A stretch of DNA of 64,000 nt, from contig MU864018.1 of the NCBI GenBank assembly GCA_033296885.1, positions 18,424 through 82,423 of the forward strand. Reading direction: 5' to 3'. Of the stretch, positions 42,842-53,260 are shown in pieces. Every line of letters starts with the position of its first letter. The first letter of the stretch is position 1. This stretch comes from Triangularia verruculosa (taxonomy: Eukaryota; Ascomycota; Sordariomycetes; Sordariales; Podosporaceae). The position numbers and the translations under genes are program-made. The notes beneath the pieces are model-generated. The model made no database searches. It saw only the letters and a program-made list of their open reading frames with translations, and was not told the DNA's origin.

Positions 42842-44408
42842 CTACTTCTTTCCGCGAAGATCGCAGACGTCGAGGCTGAGGTCGGCCTCATGCACATGTC
42901 CCGCAGGTCGCAGTGCATCCACGTACAGCTGATCGCTAGGGATATCGTGAGGGTGAAAAGGATCCGTCTTCCGGCAGTCCAGCATCCCCGATAAACCAGG
43001 AGGGTCGGTCAACCTAAAGATGCCCCAAGAGGGCTCATACCGCGGAGCGCAAACAATGGCAATACTCTCGGACAGCATGGCCTGGTAACTGGCCTGTGTA
43101 TGCATGTCGCGGGAGCTGAGGAAGCATGTTTGGGTCGGGTGGGTGTGAATCCATCCAAACTGCATAACGTCCTCGGTTTCGCAGAATTCCCAGATATCCG
43201 CCTCGTTCTTGGTATCGCATGTGTTCTCGGTGCATTCCTGGTCGGGTATCAAAAGATGTGTGATGAAGAGGGCGTTATTGAGGTTGATACCACAAAGTAA
43301 CCCGCACATCTCAAGGCCTCTTTTGGTGTTCGGTTCTGCGAGACGAAGGAAACGACCGCGAAGTGTTTTGGGAAGGAAGATAGACCGAAGTGGCTTGCCG
43401 TTTTCCAGATACTTGTCAGGTCTAAATGTGTATCTCCCGGTTAACTCAGGCCTAGGCTCAAGCGCTTCCTTGGGAGGTGGAATGGGCGACTGTGATCTCT
43501 GAGGAATAAAAGTTTCCGCATCCAGCTCCTTTCTAGGCCGTGGAGGTGGCTCAACGGAAGGTGGACGGTATTGCTCAGCTGGCTGCTTGGGGGGTCGCGG
43601 TGGTAAAGGTCGAGAAGGAGAACTGGAAGGACGAGACGAACCGTACGAAAGCGGGGCCGACTGCTTAATTGATGGGTATGAATAGTTGGTCGATCGTAGT
43701 TGATCATCGGTGTCTGGCTTCTTGTAGGATCGGTCCAACTGATACCGGACGGCCTCCATATTCCTGCGCTGCAGTTCATCCTCTGAGAGCATCCTGGACG
43801 ACCGAGACGGCGCTGTTTTGGTTGCGTTCCTCCTCCTAAGCCTCTCCCTATTAGCCATCTCGAGGGCAATATCTTGGTTCTCCTTTGCGTCCAGTATCCT
43901 GTCCGGGGCAGCATGGCTCCAAGACAGTGCTGGGTCCACTACTCGTATTGTGCTCTTTAACGGAGGCTGAGACTGGCGCTGGGCCTTCATCCGTGCTTCC
44001 CATCGATTGTAGACTGCCTCAATCTCGGCCCTCAATGGCCCCATAAGCTCAATGGCCGTATGAACACGTTTGACGAGATTCCGGTATTGGGATCGGTATT
44101 CGGGAATGCTGAGCTCGGAATGCTTGCTAAGTTTGTACATGACAAGGTCGCAGAATCGGGAGAACATCATGAATGCCTGGGGAGTGTTGCCATCGCGGAG
44201 ATAGTGCGTAGCCTGACCAGATAATCAAGTCAGCAAAGGACGACATAACCACAGGATCCCAACTCACCTCTCGGTAGACAACCTCGGCCGCCCGGTACCA
44301 CCGGTTGAAGGGGAGCTGCGGGAGATAGTCATATTGTAAAGCCCGATCTGATATCTCCTTAACACTCAAGGGCCGGTCGAGAGACATGTATGTGGCCGTT
44401 GTAGCCAT
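42842..44408 (-). CDS. sst2: AMSH-like JAMM deubiquitinase Sst2
   Basis: Exon 1 is 44268-44408 and exon 2 is 42842-44212, with a 55-bp intron (GTGAGT...TCAG); 503 residues. The N-terminal USP8-dimer/MIT-like helical region (about 1-120) contains YLPQLPFNRWYRAAEVVYRE and AFMMFSRFCDLVMYKL. A Pro/Ser/Arg-rich linker follows. The C-terminal JAMM/MPN+ domain has Glu348 and the metal motif H403-x-H405-P-x7-S-x2-D416 (WIHTHPTQTCFLSSRD). The AMSH-specific insertion with Cys/His residues that binds a second zinc is indicated by CTENTCDTKNEADIWEFC. AMSH enzymes cut K63-linked ubiquitin chains from cargo at endosomes together with ESCRT-0/III. Its ATG lies in a region divergent from the gene at 45577. 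Confidence 0.92.
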
Positions 44409-45576
44409 AGCTATTTGGGAGTAGGGCTATCGGTTGCTTGTCGTCGAGTTGTCGAGTTTCGATGCACCTCGATGGAACGTGACAGCTTCCATGGTTCACC
44501 CCACCACCATATCCATGTAGCCTTGCCTGGTGGGGCAATGCTCAGCCAAGCCAAGAACGCACGAGCCTCAGTGCCTCACTGCCTCAGCGGCGGTGCACGT
44601 GAGAGCATCACGTGAGTCACTGCAGCGTCGGCCAGGCTGGCATCGCACATCTTGGCGCCTTGGCATTTCAGCTGAGCTTTCGGCAGGGCGAAGCTGCAAG
44701 AAAATGCAAGAAATCGATGGTGTTGCGTCAATGGCATTGTGATCACGATGAGCGAGCGCGAGCGGTGAGATATTTTCCTCTGACGGCTTTTTGACGTGAT
44801 ATCAAACATCGGAACACGGAAAAAACACCGCCAGACCTCGAGAAATTGTTCAACAAAGCAATCCAAACGAAAATTCTACCTGAATCTTCTTTATGCCAAG
44901 GATCTGCCCGATATCTCTTGGTCACACTCGGGCGGTTAGGGCCGAATGCCGACCTCTTTTTCGCTCTTTTCAAGGCAAAACATCTCCGAGCGCTCATCCC
45001 CATCCATCAATCATTAAATGGGCATTGACAAATTCTGATGTTGAGCGCAACACAGAAACGTAATCGGAAGATGTCGGATCGGAGATTATGGCCGTGATAG
45101 CGAGGGACGGGTTACACGTCGCTACCAACCACCCCTCCTGGTCGTCTGAAGGGGGCGGAAGTGCCACCAACTGCGCCTTGCCACGAAAAAGAGCGAGGTG
45201 TTGAGTTGCCACGAAATGGACGTCTCATCTCGCGCCCATGGTGAGAGAGGGCCCGGCCGCCCGTACATGGGGCCAAGAGAAATCTTTTCCTATCTTTGGT
45301 AATAAGACCGCCCATTCCGGGTCTGTCCGCATGGTTTTTGTTTGGTGAGTTGTTGAGTAATATGGTATAACCTTGGTATATAAAGGTTGGCATTGCCACT
45401 GCGTGTTTCGTAGAATTGTTGACCTTGGATTCTTTTTGTTTATATAAGTGTACCCATCCCACCACATCGTAAAGTAAACAAACAATACACTAAGGTACAT
45501 CACAACCTAGACATAATCGTCAAAATATTTGACCACACAAAACTATTATATCCTTGACATCGATACTACCATCAAA
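44409..45576. other. divergent intergenic between sst2 and the gene at 45577
   Basis: No gene is supported. A TATATAAAGG element at 45377-45386 lies 190 bases before the ATG at 45577. Confidence 0.45.
45377..45386 (+). promoter_or_regulatory. TATA-like box upstream of the gene at 45577
   Basis: TATATAAAGG, about 190 bases before the start codon. The function is inferred. Confidence 0.4.
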
Positions 45577-46310
45577 ATGGCGATCTCTCTTCCCCAACAA
45601 CGGCCAGTGAGCCCACCAACCACCAAACTCCACCGTTCGTACCCCCCTTTACAAGCTTCTTGTTTATGCTCATCATTACTAACTCCCCCACAGAAGCCCT
45701 CCGCACCTCCCTCACCCCCTTAACCCTGACACACACACACCTCTCCCTCCCTCAAGAAACCACCATCCACCCCATCCTCTCCACAACCTTGGGGTACATC
45801 TCCAAGATCTACGCCCTCCGCACAACCCCCTCCCTCCAAGCCCTCCTCGAAGCCATCTTCCCCTCAGATACCCTCCCCATCCTCCTCGACCAAACCGGCA
45901 CCCTCATCTCCGGCCTCGACGAGCAAGCCAAAGCCATCCTCTACATCCAAGCCATCGCCGGACTCGTCCTCATCTTCGAGCACCTGTCCAAGCATGAGGA
46001 TATCACTGCCGGGATCGTCGAAAGGGAGCTCGGGGTATTCGACCAAAGCGAGCAAAAGAGGACTGTCCTCGACAAGATCGAGGAGAGCGGGCTGCTGAAC
46101 GAGTGCTACACCAAAGATGCGGTGGTGGAGTTTCTCGTCGAGGTGATTGAGGGGAAGCAAGAAGAGGAGGAGGGAGTAACATTGGAGAGAACCGAGACGA
46201 CTGAAACGGTGTTTATAAACGAGAAGGTGGATTGGGATACAGGTATGGGCGGGCGACCGTATGGGAATAACGGGCTGCCTTGGGGATTTACGATCATGAC
46301 GCTGAACTAA
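45577..46310 (+). CDS. hypothetical protein
   Basis: Two exons (45577-45634, 45694-46310) encode 224 residues. The 59-bp intron has a GTTCGT donor, a CTAAC branch site and a CACAG acceptor. It begins MAISLPQQRPVSPPTTKLH and continues with a helical-looking region (ISKIYALRTTPSLQALLEAI, then AILYIQAIAGLVLIFEHLSK). The C-terminal half is acidic (EGKQEEEEG), ending GLPWGFTIMTLN. The AGLVLIF stretch is hydrophobic but too short to be a clear membrane span. I do not recognise the family. Its 3' end converges with the prefoldin gene, 260 bp away. Confidence 0.65.
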
Positions 46311-46570
46311 ACCAGTATATGCTGGGGAAAAGAGGGAAAATTTGGGGTGCTTGTAATGTTTTTGTAATATCAGCGAATCTCCATGCTTCTGGGCTGGACC
46401 GGAACGGGTTGGCATATAGAGGTACCGTCTTTAGAGTTGGAAACAAGGTAGACGGATGGATTTGGAAATATTGGGTAATGAATAATGATATCTCTCTCAA
46501 CTCACTCGAGAAAATCATGAATCTAATTGTTGCAATGCGGTAAACTGTGGCATCATGATTCTTGCAGTAA

Positions 46571-47130
46571 TTAAGCACGCCCCTTGACGGCTTGAGGCCC
46601 AGCACCAGCAGCAGCCTGCGCACTGGTCTGGACCTGAATAATTTCCGTCTTCTTCTTTTCCATCTTTGCCTGTGTCTCCTTGATGTGGCCTTCTAGTCTC
46701 GAGCTGTATACCAAGTCAGTCATCATGGGTTTACCTCACTAGGTCAGTCAAATCTGCTTACATCTCCTTCTCGATAAACTCCAGCCGCCCCTTCACCGTA
46801 CTCTCGGCATCTGTCCTGTCTTGCTTCAGGAGCACCGGCCCGATGAGCTTGTAGATGGTCTCGCCGTCCTTGAGCTTCTCGAATTCCTGGTATCTGGTCA
46901 GCTTCGGCACAGACAACCTGTCGTGAGTGAGCAGACCAACGTTTTGTACGCCCAAGTTTTCTTGCATCTGAGCCTCAAGCTTTTGCCTAGATGTGACTGT
47001 ATCCTGGAGATCTGGAAACTCATGTTAGCCAGCTAGTTGTGAGATGAACGGTGAACGGTGAAGAGGTACCTTTCTGAAGCTTGGTGTAGTCCTCAGAGAG
47101 GGCCTGAAGCCGGCGTTGGATTTCGGCCAT
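46571..47130 (-). CDS. prefoldin subunit 6
   Basis: Three exons (47070-47130, 46762-47011, 46571-46703) encode 147 residues, with two 58-bp introns. The sequence is a beta-type prefoldin subunit. The N-terminal coiled coil is MAEIQRRLQALSEDYTKLQK...RQKLEAQMQEN. The hairpin core has YKLIGPVLLKQD, and the C-terminal coiled coil is GRLEFIEKE...EGHIKETQAKMEKKKTEI. Prefoldin is a hexameric cytosolic chaperone that passes unfolded actin and tubulin to CCT. The Ala/Gly-rich tail (AQAAAGAGPQAVKGRA) is an extra of about 20 residues over the yeast Yke2 length. It is divergent from vps4 across a 900-bp region. Confidence 0.92.
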
Positions 47131-48030
47131 TTTGTCCTTTTTGGGTGAAGGTGATTTCGAATATGGCCCGTGAAAGGGGGGTTTAATCAGGTAAGCAGGC
47201 TGATATCTTCGTCCTGGCAGTCGTTTTGATGACGAGAGTTGGGCAGGGTTGAAAAGTGGGGTGCTGGTGCAAACAAGATTCCGCAAGATGCTGCCTAGGT
47301 GTCAGTACGCAGCGCCCAGCCAGATGACGAGTAGGTTGACGAGGCTGGATGTTTGTAGAGATTTGGCCGCGTATATACAGTCTGCAGAGCAAATATGGAC
47401 TGTCGGTACCTAAGTTGCAGTTCAGAGGCATGGGCTGTTAGTGCTCACGGCTTCGGTGTATGGTTGCACTAACACCAGTCACCCCGCAATATCAACAACA
47501 AGCCCCGCAGGGATCAACTGCCTGTTGTTTGCCTTTGCTACGAGATAGTCCCAAAAGATTAATTGATGCCCCTCGTTATCTCTTCTTGGGGCCACTGAGA
47601 TACAGACCTCAAGTACAGATCCAGGGTCTGCAGAAAGCCAATGGTGGGACGAACTGGACACTGCAAGCTTCTTCAGCAGCCCACGTGCCAAGAAACCACT
47701 GACGAGGTCTCGACTTCGTGCCTTGCTCAAAACCAAACTCCAAGCACCCCCCTCATCAACGACGTCCGCCTCTCGCCTCGGTAACCCACACCTGGCGTCT
47801 CGACTTCCTCCTTCTACAAGCCATAATACCGAGCGCCTCCCTCCAGACCGTCGTCGCTCTCAGACTCTACCACTCAGCGATAGCGGCGCTTATCTGTCGA
47901 AACCGACCACACCAGCTGCCTACAACTCCCCCACCAGTCGATCCCCCTCCCTCTCGACTTTTCCTCCTCTCCAAACAATAACCTCCCACGAATCCCAAAC
48001 CCGCCTCGGCGGTACACCCCTTCGCCCACC
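47131..48030. promoter_or_regulatory. divergent promoter region of prefoldin 6 and vps4
   Basis: Carries the 5' regions of both housekeeping genes, including a pyrimidine-rich leader from about 47740 before vps4. Open frames here are in non-coding leader sequence and are not called. Confidence 0.45.
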
Positions 48031-49416
48031 ATGTCCAACACCGACTTCCTCGACCGCGCGATCAAACAAGTCCGCACCGCCATCGACGCCGACAACGCCG
48101 CCCAATACGAAAAAGCCTACCAGCTCTACTACGCCTCCCTCGAGCTCTTCATGCTGGCCCTCAAATGGGAAAAGAACCTAAAGTCAAAGGACATGATCCG
48201 CGCAAAAACAGCCGAGTACATGGACCGCGCCGAGAAGCTCAAAGCCCACCTCGCCGACGCCGACGCCAAAAAGAAGAAGCCCGGCATGGTGGGAGCTAAC
48301 GGCTCCTCCACCGCCGGCACGGCAAAGGGCAAAGAATCCGGAGAAGACGGTGCGCCAGAGCTAGACGAGGACAGCAAGAAACTTCGGAGCGCGCTGGCGG
48401 GAGCGATTCTGCAGGAGAGGCCGAATGTGAGCTGGGATGATGTTGCGGGCTTGGAGCAAGCGAAAGAGGCGCTGAAGGAGGCCGTGTTACTGCCGATCAA
48501 GTTCCCGCATCTGTTCCAGGGGAAGAGACAACCTTGGAAGGGGATCTTGCTGTATGGGCCGCCAGGGACGGGAAAGAGTTATTTGGCCAAAGCCGTGGCG
48601 ACGGAGGCGAAGAGTACGTTTTTCAGCATTAGTTCTTCGGATTTGGTGAGCAAGTGGATGGGTGAGAGTGAAAGGTATGTCTATTCTCTTCTACAACCTG
48701 TTATTTCGGGAGGAGGTTACTGACATGGAGGGACAAAAAACAGGTTAGTCAAGCAACTCTTCGCCATGGCTCGCGAGAACAAACCAGCCATCATCTTCAT
48801 CGACGAAATCGACGCCCTCTGCGGGCCCCGCGGTGAAGGCGAATCCGAAGCCTCTAGAAGAATAAAAACAGAAATGCTGGTGCAGATGGACGGTGTGGGC
48901 AAAGACAGCAAGGGCGTGCTTATCCTCGGCGCGACCAACATCCCCTGGCAACTCGACGCCGCCATCCGCCGCCGTTTCCAGCGAAGAGTCCACATTAGTC
49001 TACCTGACCTCGCCGCGAGGACAAAAATGTTTAGCATCGCTGTCGGGGACACCAAGACGGCGCTCAAACCGGAAGACTTTAGGGAGCTGGCAAAGGCGTC
49101 GGAGGGGTACTCGGGGTCTGATATCAGCATTGTGGTGCAGGACGCGCTGATGCAGCCGGTGAGGAAGATTCAGCAGGCGACGCACTTCAAGAAGGTCATC
49201 GTGGACGGGAAGAAGAGGATGACGCCTTGCTCGCCGGGCGATCCAGAGGCGATAGAGATGACGTGGGAAGGGGTGGAGGGGGAGGAGCTGCTGGAGCCGT
49301 TTGTGGAGAAGAAGGACTTTATCAAGGCCATCAAGTCGAGTAGGCCGACGGTTTCGCAGGTGGACTTGGAGAGGAATGAGGAGTGGACGAAGGAGTTTGG
49401 TAGTGAGGGTGCGTAA
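48031..49416 (+). CDS. vps4: Vps4, AAA ATPase of ESCRT disassembly
   Basis: Two exons (48031-48674, 48744-49416) encode 438 residues, the usual Vps4 length. The N-terminal MIT domain (about 5-75) has FLDRAIKQVRTAIDAD and YEKAYQLYYASLELFMLALK. The AAA domain has Walker A GPPGTGKS at about 176-183 and Walker B IIFIDEID at about 231-238. It also has the sensor GATNIPWQLDAAIRRRFQRR with both arginine fingers, and the Vps4 C-terminal beta-domain and helix (DFIKAIKSSRPTVSQVDLER). It uses ATP to take apart ESCRT-III on endosomes. The 69-bp intron splits the codon in SER-LVKQL, behind pore residues KWMGESE. Nothing is odd about it. Confidence 0.95.
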
Positions 49417-50089
49417 AATAGGGCGATATATGGAAGCTGGGGAAGGGGATTATGATATTGCCAGTTATTCCTACGCGTCTCGGGGATACTTCTTGCTGTG
49501 CATATGAGAAGAGATATGGGACGCGTCGTGGAGCACCGCAGGCCCGGCGTGCGGCGTTTTTTAGAAGAAAACTTAATTCTCAGTTTATTAGCATCGAGAA
49601 CGGCGCAAATGGAAACTGCGGCGAGGTATGCTATCCTTGTCATGCTTTGTGTCCTTGAGTGTGTGTAAATCTGCATTTGCTCTTACTGCGAGGCAAAGTT
49701 GTTCCAGCATCACATCACGTTGAAAGTCCTCCCCGAACGAAAAATCAAGAAACCTATTAGACTCATTTTTTTCGTTTTCGTCGTCTGCCTGTGTGTGCGT
49801 GATGGGTATGTTACATCAGAAGGAACACTGGGAGAAAGCAGGCCGCCTACAAAAAAAGCTCTTTACTACACGACGAATAGAGTATCCCCGAAAACTCCAG
49901 TTGCCAGACATTTTGCCCCATAAATAACCCTTAGAACTCCAGAAAGATGGGAAAAAGAAAATAGACAAGACCAAAAGACAGAAGACAACCAGCCATATCA
50001 AACCAGAGGATATCGGAAAATCCCGTTCCTTCAGCCAGCCAGTCCCAGTTTACACTGCAATGCAAAGCAAGAAAATGCACACATTTTTC
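49417..50089. other. convergent 3' region of vps4 and nop56
   Basis: Both genes end towards this stretch. I see no gene. Confidence 0.45.
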
Positions 50090-51696
50090 TTACTCAACAG
50101 CCACAGACTTTCTCTTCTTCTTCTTCTTGGAAGGCTCTTCCGCGGCATCGACCATGTCGACATCCTCGGCACCGACACTCTTCCTCTTCTTGTCCTTCTT
50201 CTCCTTCTTCTCCTTCTTCTCCTTCTTTTCCTTCTTTTCCTTCTTGTCCTCCTTGGGCGCCATATGGTCGACCTGTTCAGAGTCGATATCCATGCCGCCC
50301 TCGTCGTCGTCCATGACGGCCTTGATGGCCTTGTCCATGGCCTCAACGTTCTTCATTGGCTTGGTTCCCTTGGCATACCACTCGAGGCGCTGCTCAATCT
50401 GGTCGCGCATCACCTCACCGAAGCGGCGGGTAGGGTTCTCAGAGAAGTTATCGATACGCGAGGCGATAGAGCACTTGTTGGCAAGATAACGGGAGATGCG
50501 GCCCTTGACCTTGGGACCGGCCTTGCCGATGAAAGAACTTTGGTAGAGGAGACCGTACTTGGGGGTGGCGCCCTTGGTCTTGAGCGCGCGGAAAAGAGCC
50601 TTCTCGGCACCGAGAATCTGAAGGGTAGAGGCGGGGTACTTGGCGAGGTTGGTCAAAGAACCAGCGTGGGAGATGAGACGGGCGGCAACAGGGGTGCCGA
50701 GGATGACCTGGAGGTTAGGAGCAACATCGCCCATCTTCTTGTCGAGAGACTCGGCGAGGATGCGTCTGTAGTCAGCCATCTCGGCGACGTTGGAGGCAAG
50801 ATCCTTGATCATAGCAAGATCAGTCTCGCTGATATCCTGACCCATAGAAACCTTGGCAGCCTGAATGACAGCCTCAGCCTTATCCTGGTCCTGGTTGAGA
50901 ACGTTCGCGATCTCGTCAAGACGGTCGTCGGTGAGGGTCTTCTTGTTGCCAACGGCGAGGACCATCTTGGCGTAGGTGCCGTTGTCGGAAACAATGCGGA
51001 TGAGTTCGGGGAAGTGCCAGCCATACCACTCTCTAACACGCATAGCGCCCTGGTTGATACCCTTGTCGAGCGCGTCGAGAGTCGCAATGCCCTGGATGAT
51101 GTGGTTGTCGTTCTTGTGAACGCTGAACTTGACCTTGGCGCGGGAGTAGGCGTGACCGAGACCAAGCTGGGCGCGGTTGATATCACCCTCCTGGAGCCCC
51201 TTGAGGAGCTTACCAGCGTGGACACGGATGCCACGGAGGAGGGCAGCGACGACCTCGGAGGTCTCGGCGGATTCGCACTGGACACCGGTGAAGACCGAGG
51301 TGATCTCGCCTGCTAACCTCTTGTCGACGACACCCAAAACGATCTTGCTCTTCTTTCCGCTGGTCTGGGGGAGGTTCAGTTCGAGGGTGTTCTTGAGGTG
51401 GTCGGGCATGATGCCTTCGGAAACGAGGTTGATGGCCTCCAAACCGTGGGCGGCAGAGCTGTTGGACTCGGTCGTTAGTGGGGGGGAATTCGCAGCGCGC
51501 GTCGCTCGTCCTGCTGGTAAACTCACGTCCATGGGTTGAAGCTGCGCAACTGGACCATCTTGCCAAACTTGTCGAGGCTAGTCATGGCCTCCTTCACCTC
51601 GGGGAGCTGCAGGCCAACGCTGTCGGCCTGGTGCACGACCTCGAAGAGGGCGAAGCCGACGGCGCTCTCGAAGAGCAGGTAATTGACGGCCACCAT
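50090..51696 (-). CDS. nop56: Nop56, box C/D snoRNP core protein
   Basis: Exon 1 is 51527-51696 and exon 2 is 50090-51458, with a 68-bp intron (GTGAGT...ACAG); 512 residues. The NOP5NT domain starts VNYLLFESAVGFALFEV. A coiled-coil region follows, then the NOP domain with GTPVAARLISHAGSLTNLAK and GAEKALFRALKTKGATPKYG, which binds snoRNA and fibrillarin. The C-terminus is a run of KKE units plus a KKKKKRKS nuclear/nucleolar signal. Nop56 guides 2'-O-methylation of pre-rRNA in the nucleolus. The feature GDVAPNLQVILG points to Nop56 rather than Nop58. Confidence 0.94.
50189..50252 (-). repeat. KKE-repeat tract of nop56
   Basis: A run of AAG/AAA-AAG-GAG codons encoding about seven KKE units, seen on the + strand as CTTCTTCTC repeats. 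Such tails are usual in Nop56 and Nop58. Confidence 0.8.
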
Positions 51697-53260
51697 TTTG
51701 AATCTTGTTTCTGTGAAGCTGTGGGATGGCGTGTGACGGGGGAAACGCGCTGGCGACGGGAGTACCTTGCGCAATTGATCAATTCCACCAGTCCAACTCG
51801 GCGTGTTGTCGATAGCGAGCTCGCATATTTTTTCCGAACTCTGAAGTTTTGAAATTTTTGCGGCAAGCTGTCGCGCACGAGCCACACGGTGTGGGGTCAC
51901 GGCCGTCGGTGGTCTTGGCTTTTTTGGTGCCTGCCTTGACTTTTGTGTCGGCCTTGGAAGTTAGGCATTCTTTTGCCGTCACTCAACAGATAACAGCGGC
52001 CAGCCGACAGAGCTGCCACCAGCTGTTCCCATCTCAACATCCTTTTCGCGGGTCATGAAGGAACCGTCGCATCCCACAACCTGTGTTACCCCAGATCGGA
52101 TCCCCCGGACCGTTGTCTCAGCCCTATGGCCTTGATTATCACTATGAAATACATCATTTGCTGATCAAGAGTACACACCGCCCATCATTGGCCCCTTCCC
52201 CGACATCTCGTTCGATTCTCAAAGGCCCAAATCCGAGCCGACTTGTTTGTGTGTGGCATGGCACCTGGGGAAAACATGGGGATAAGCCGACAGTCACAGC
52301 ACCAACCCAACAGCACCACACACACAGTGCTACGACAGTAACGATAGCCGCCAGTCAAGATGGACCTGGACAAGCGGATATGCTGTGTTCTTCGTACCTA
52401 CCGTATGGTTATGCGAAGCGGGCTACACCGCATCCCGAACTTTGATGCCGGTTGACGAATGCAGAGTGTTACTCATGCTGAGCTTTTCCCTCTTGGCCGC
52501 CGTTGGTCGCATGCACCTCAAGCTGACATTTCACACCTCGTCGCAACCTCACAAGCGGGACATCCTTTCAGCGCGGAGAACGGGATGCAACACAGCATAC
52601 GAATAGCAAAGGTTCCAGATGCCACAGCAGGGCATTATCTCCAGTATACGGTCGTTTAGCAGAGCAATGGAGAAGATTGGGGGAACCGTACACTGTACGA
52701 CTACTTATCACAACACAGCAATGGAGGCCGATCGTCAAGAGGCAGCCTGCAGGCACGGCACCACCCACCAAGCAGCAAGGGTGTCCTGTAATTGGGGTCG
52801 ATCTTCACAACGGCGCCTTCGGCCAATCAGCACATCAACCATGAGCTTTACAGCCCCCAACACGATCCAGTTGTTCGGCGTCATTCCACATCCACAGCCC
52901 ACTACGACGTGATAGGCAAGTGAGTCTGACCCCCAAGTTTTGCGCAGCTGCGACGGGCGGCCCTCTCACCGACCCCCTTTTCAGCCCTGTGAGGACAGAG
53001 TGCCCTCCTTCATATAATGGCTGCATACATGATGGTTGCCTTGTCCCAGACTGTGTAATCAACCCGCAGCTCCCACTTGGCAGCGTGGTGATTTTGTGTA
53101 AAGGTGCTGTCTCGCTCTGGGGCCAAGCCAAACCAGTCAACCAAGTGGCTTTAAACTCCGGTGCTTGATAACCCCCGCCTCCCGGGTCACATTGTCCACA
53201 GCTCCGTTGTCAGCTCCTCGTTCTGACTTCAGCACAGCAGCACACAACGAGGCAGACATC
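51697..53260. promoter_or_regulatory. divergent region between nop56 and the C2H2 gene
   Basis: 1.56 kb without a supported gene. It contains the promoters of nop56 (minus) and the C2H2 gene (plus). Open frames of up to 120 codons have no recognisable content. Confidence 0.4.

Noticed and set aside
50060..51316. 418-codon open frame opposite nop56
   Set aside because: Antisense shadow of the conserved nop56 exon; its Leu-rich start is the complement of the KKE tract.
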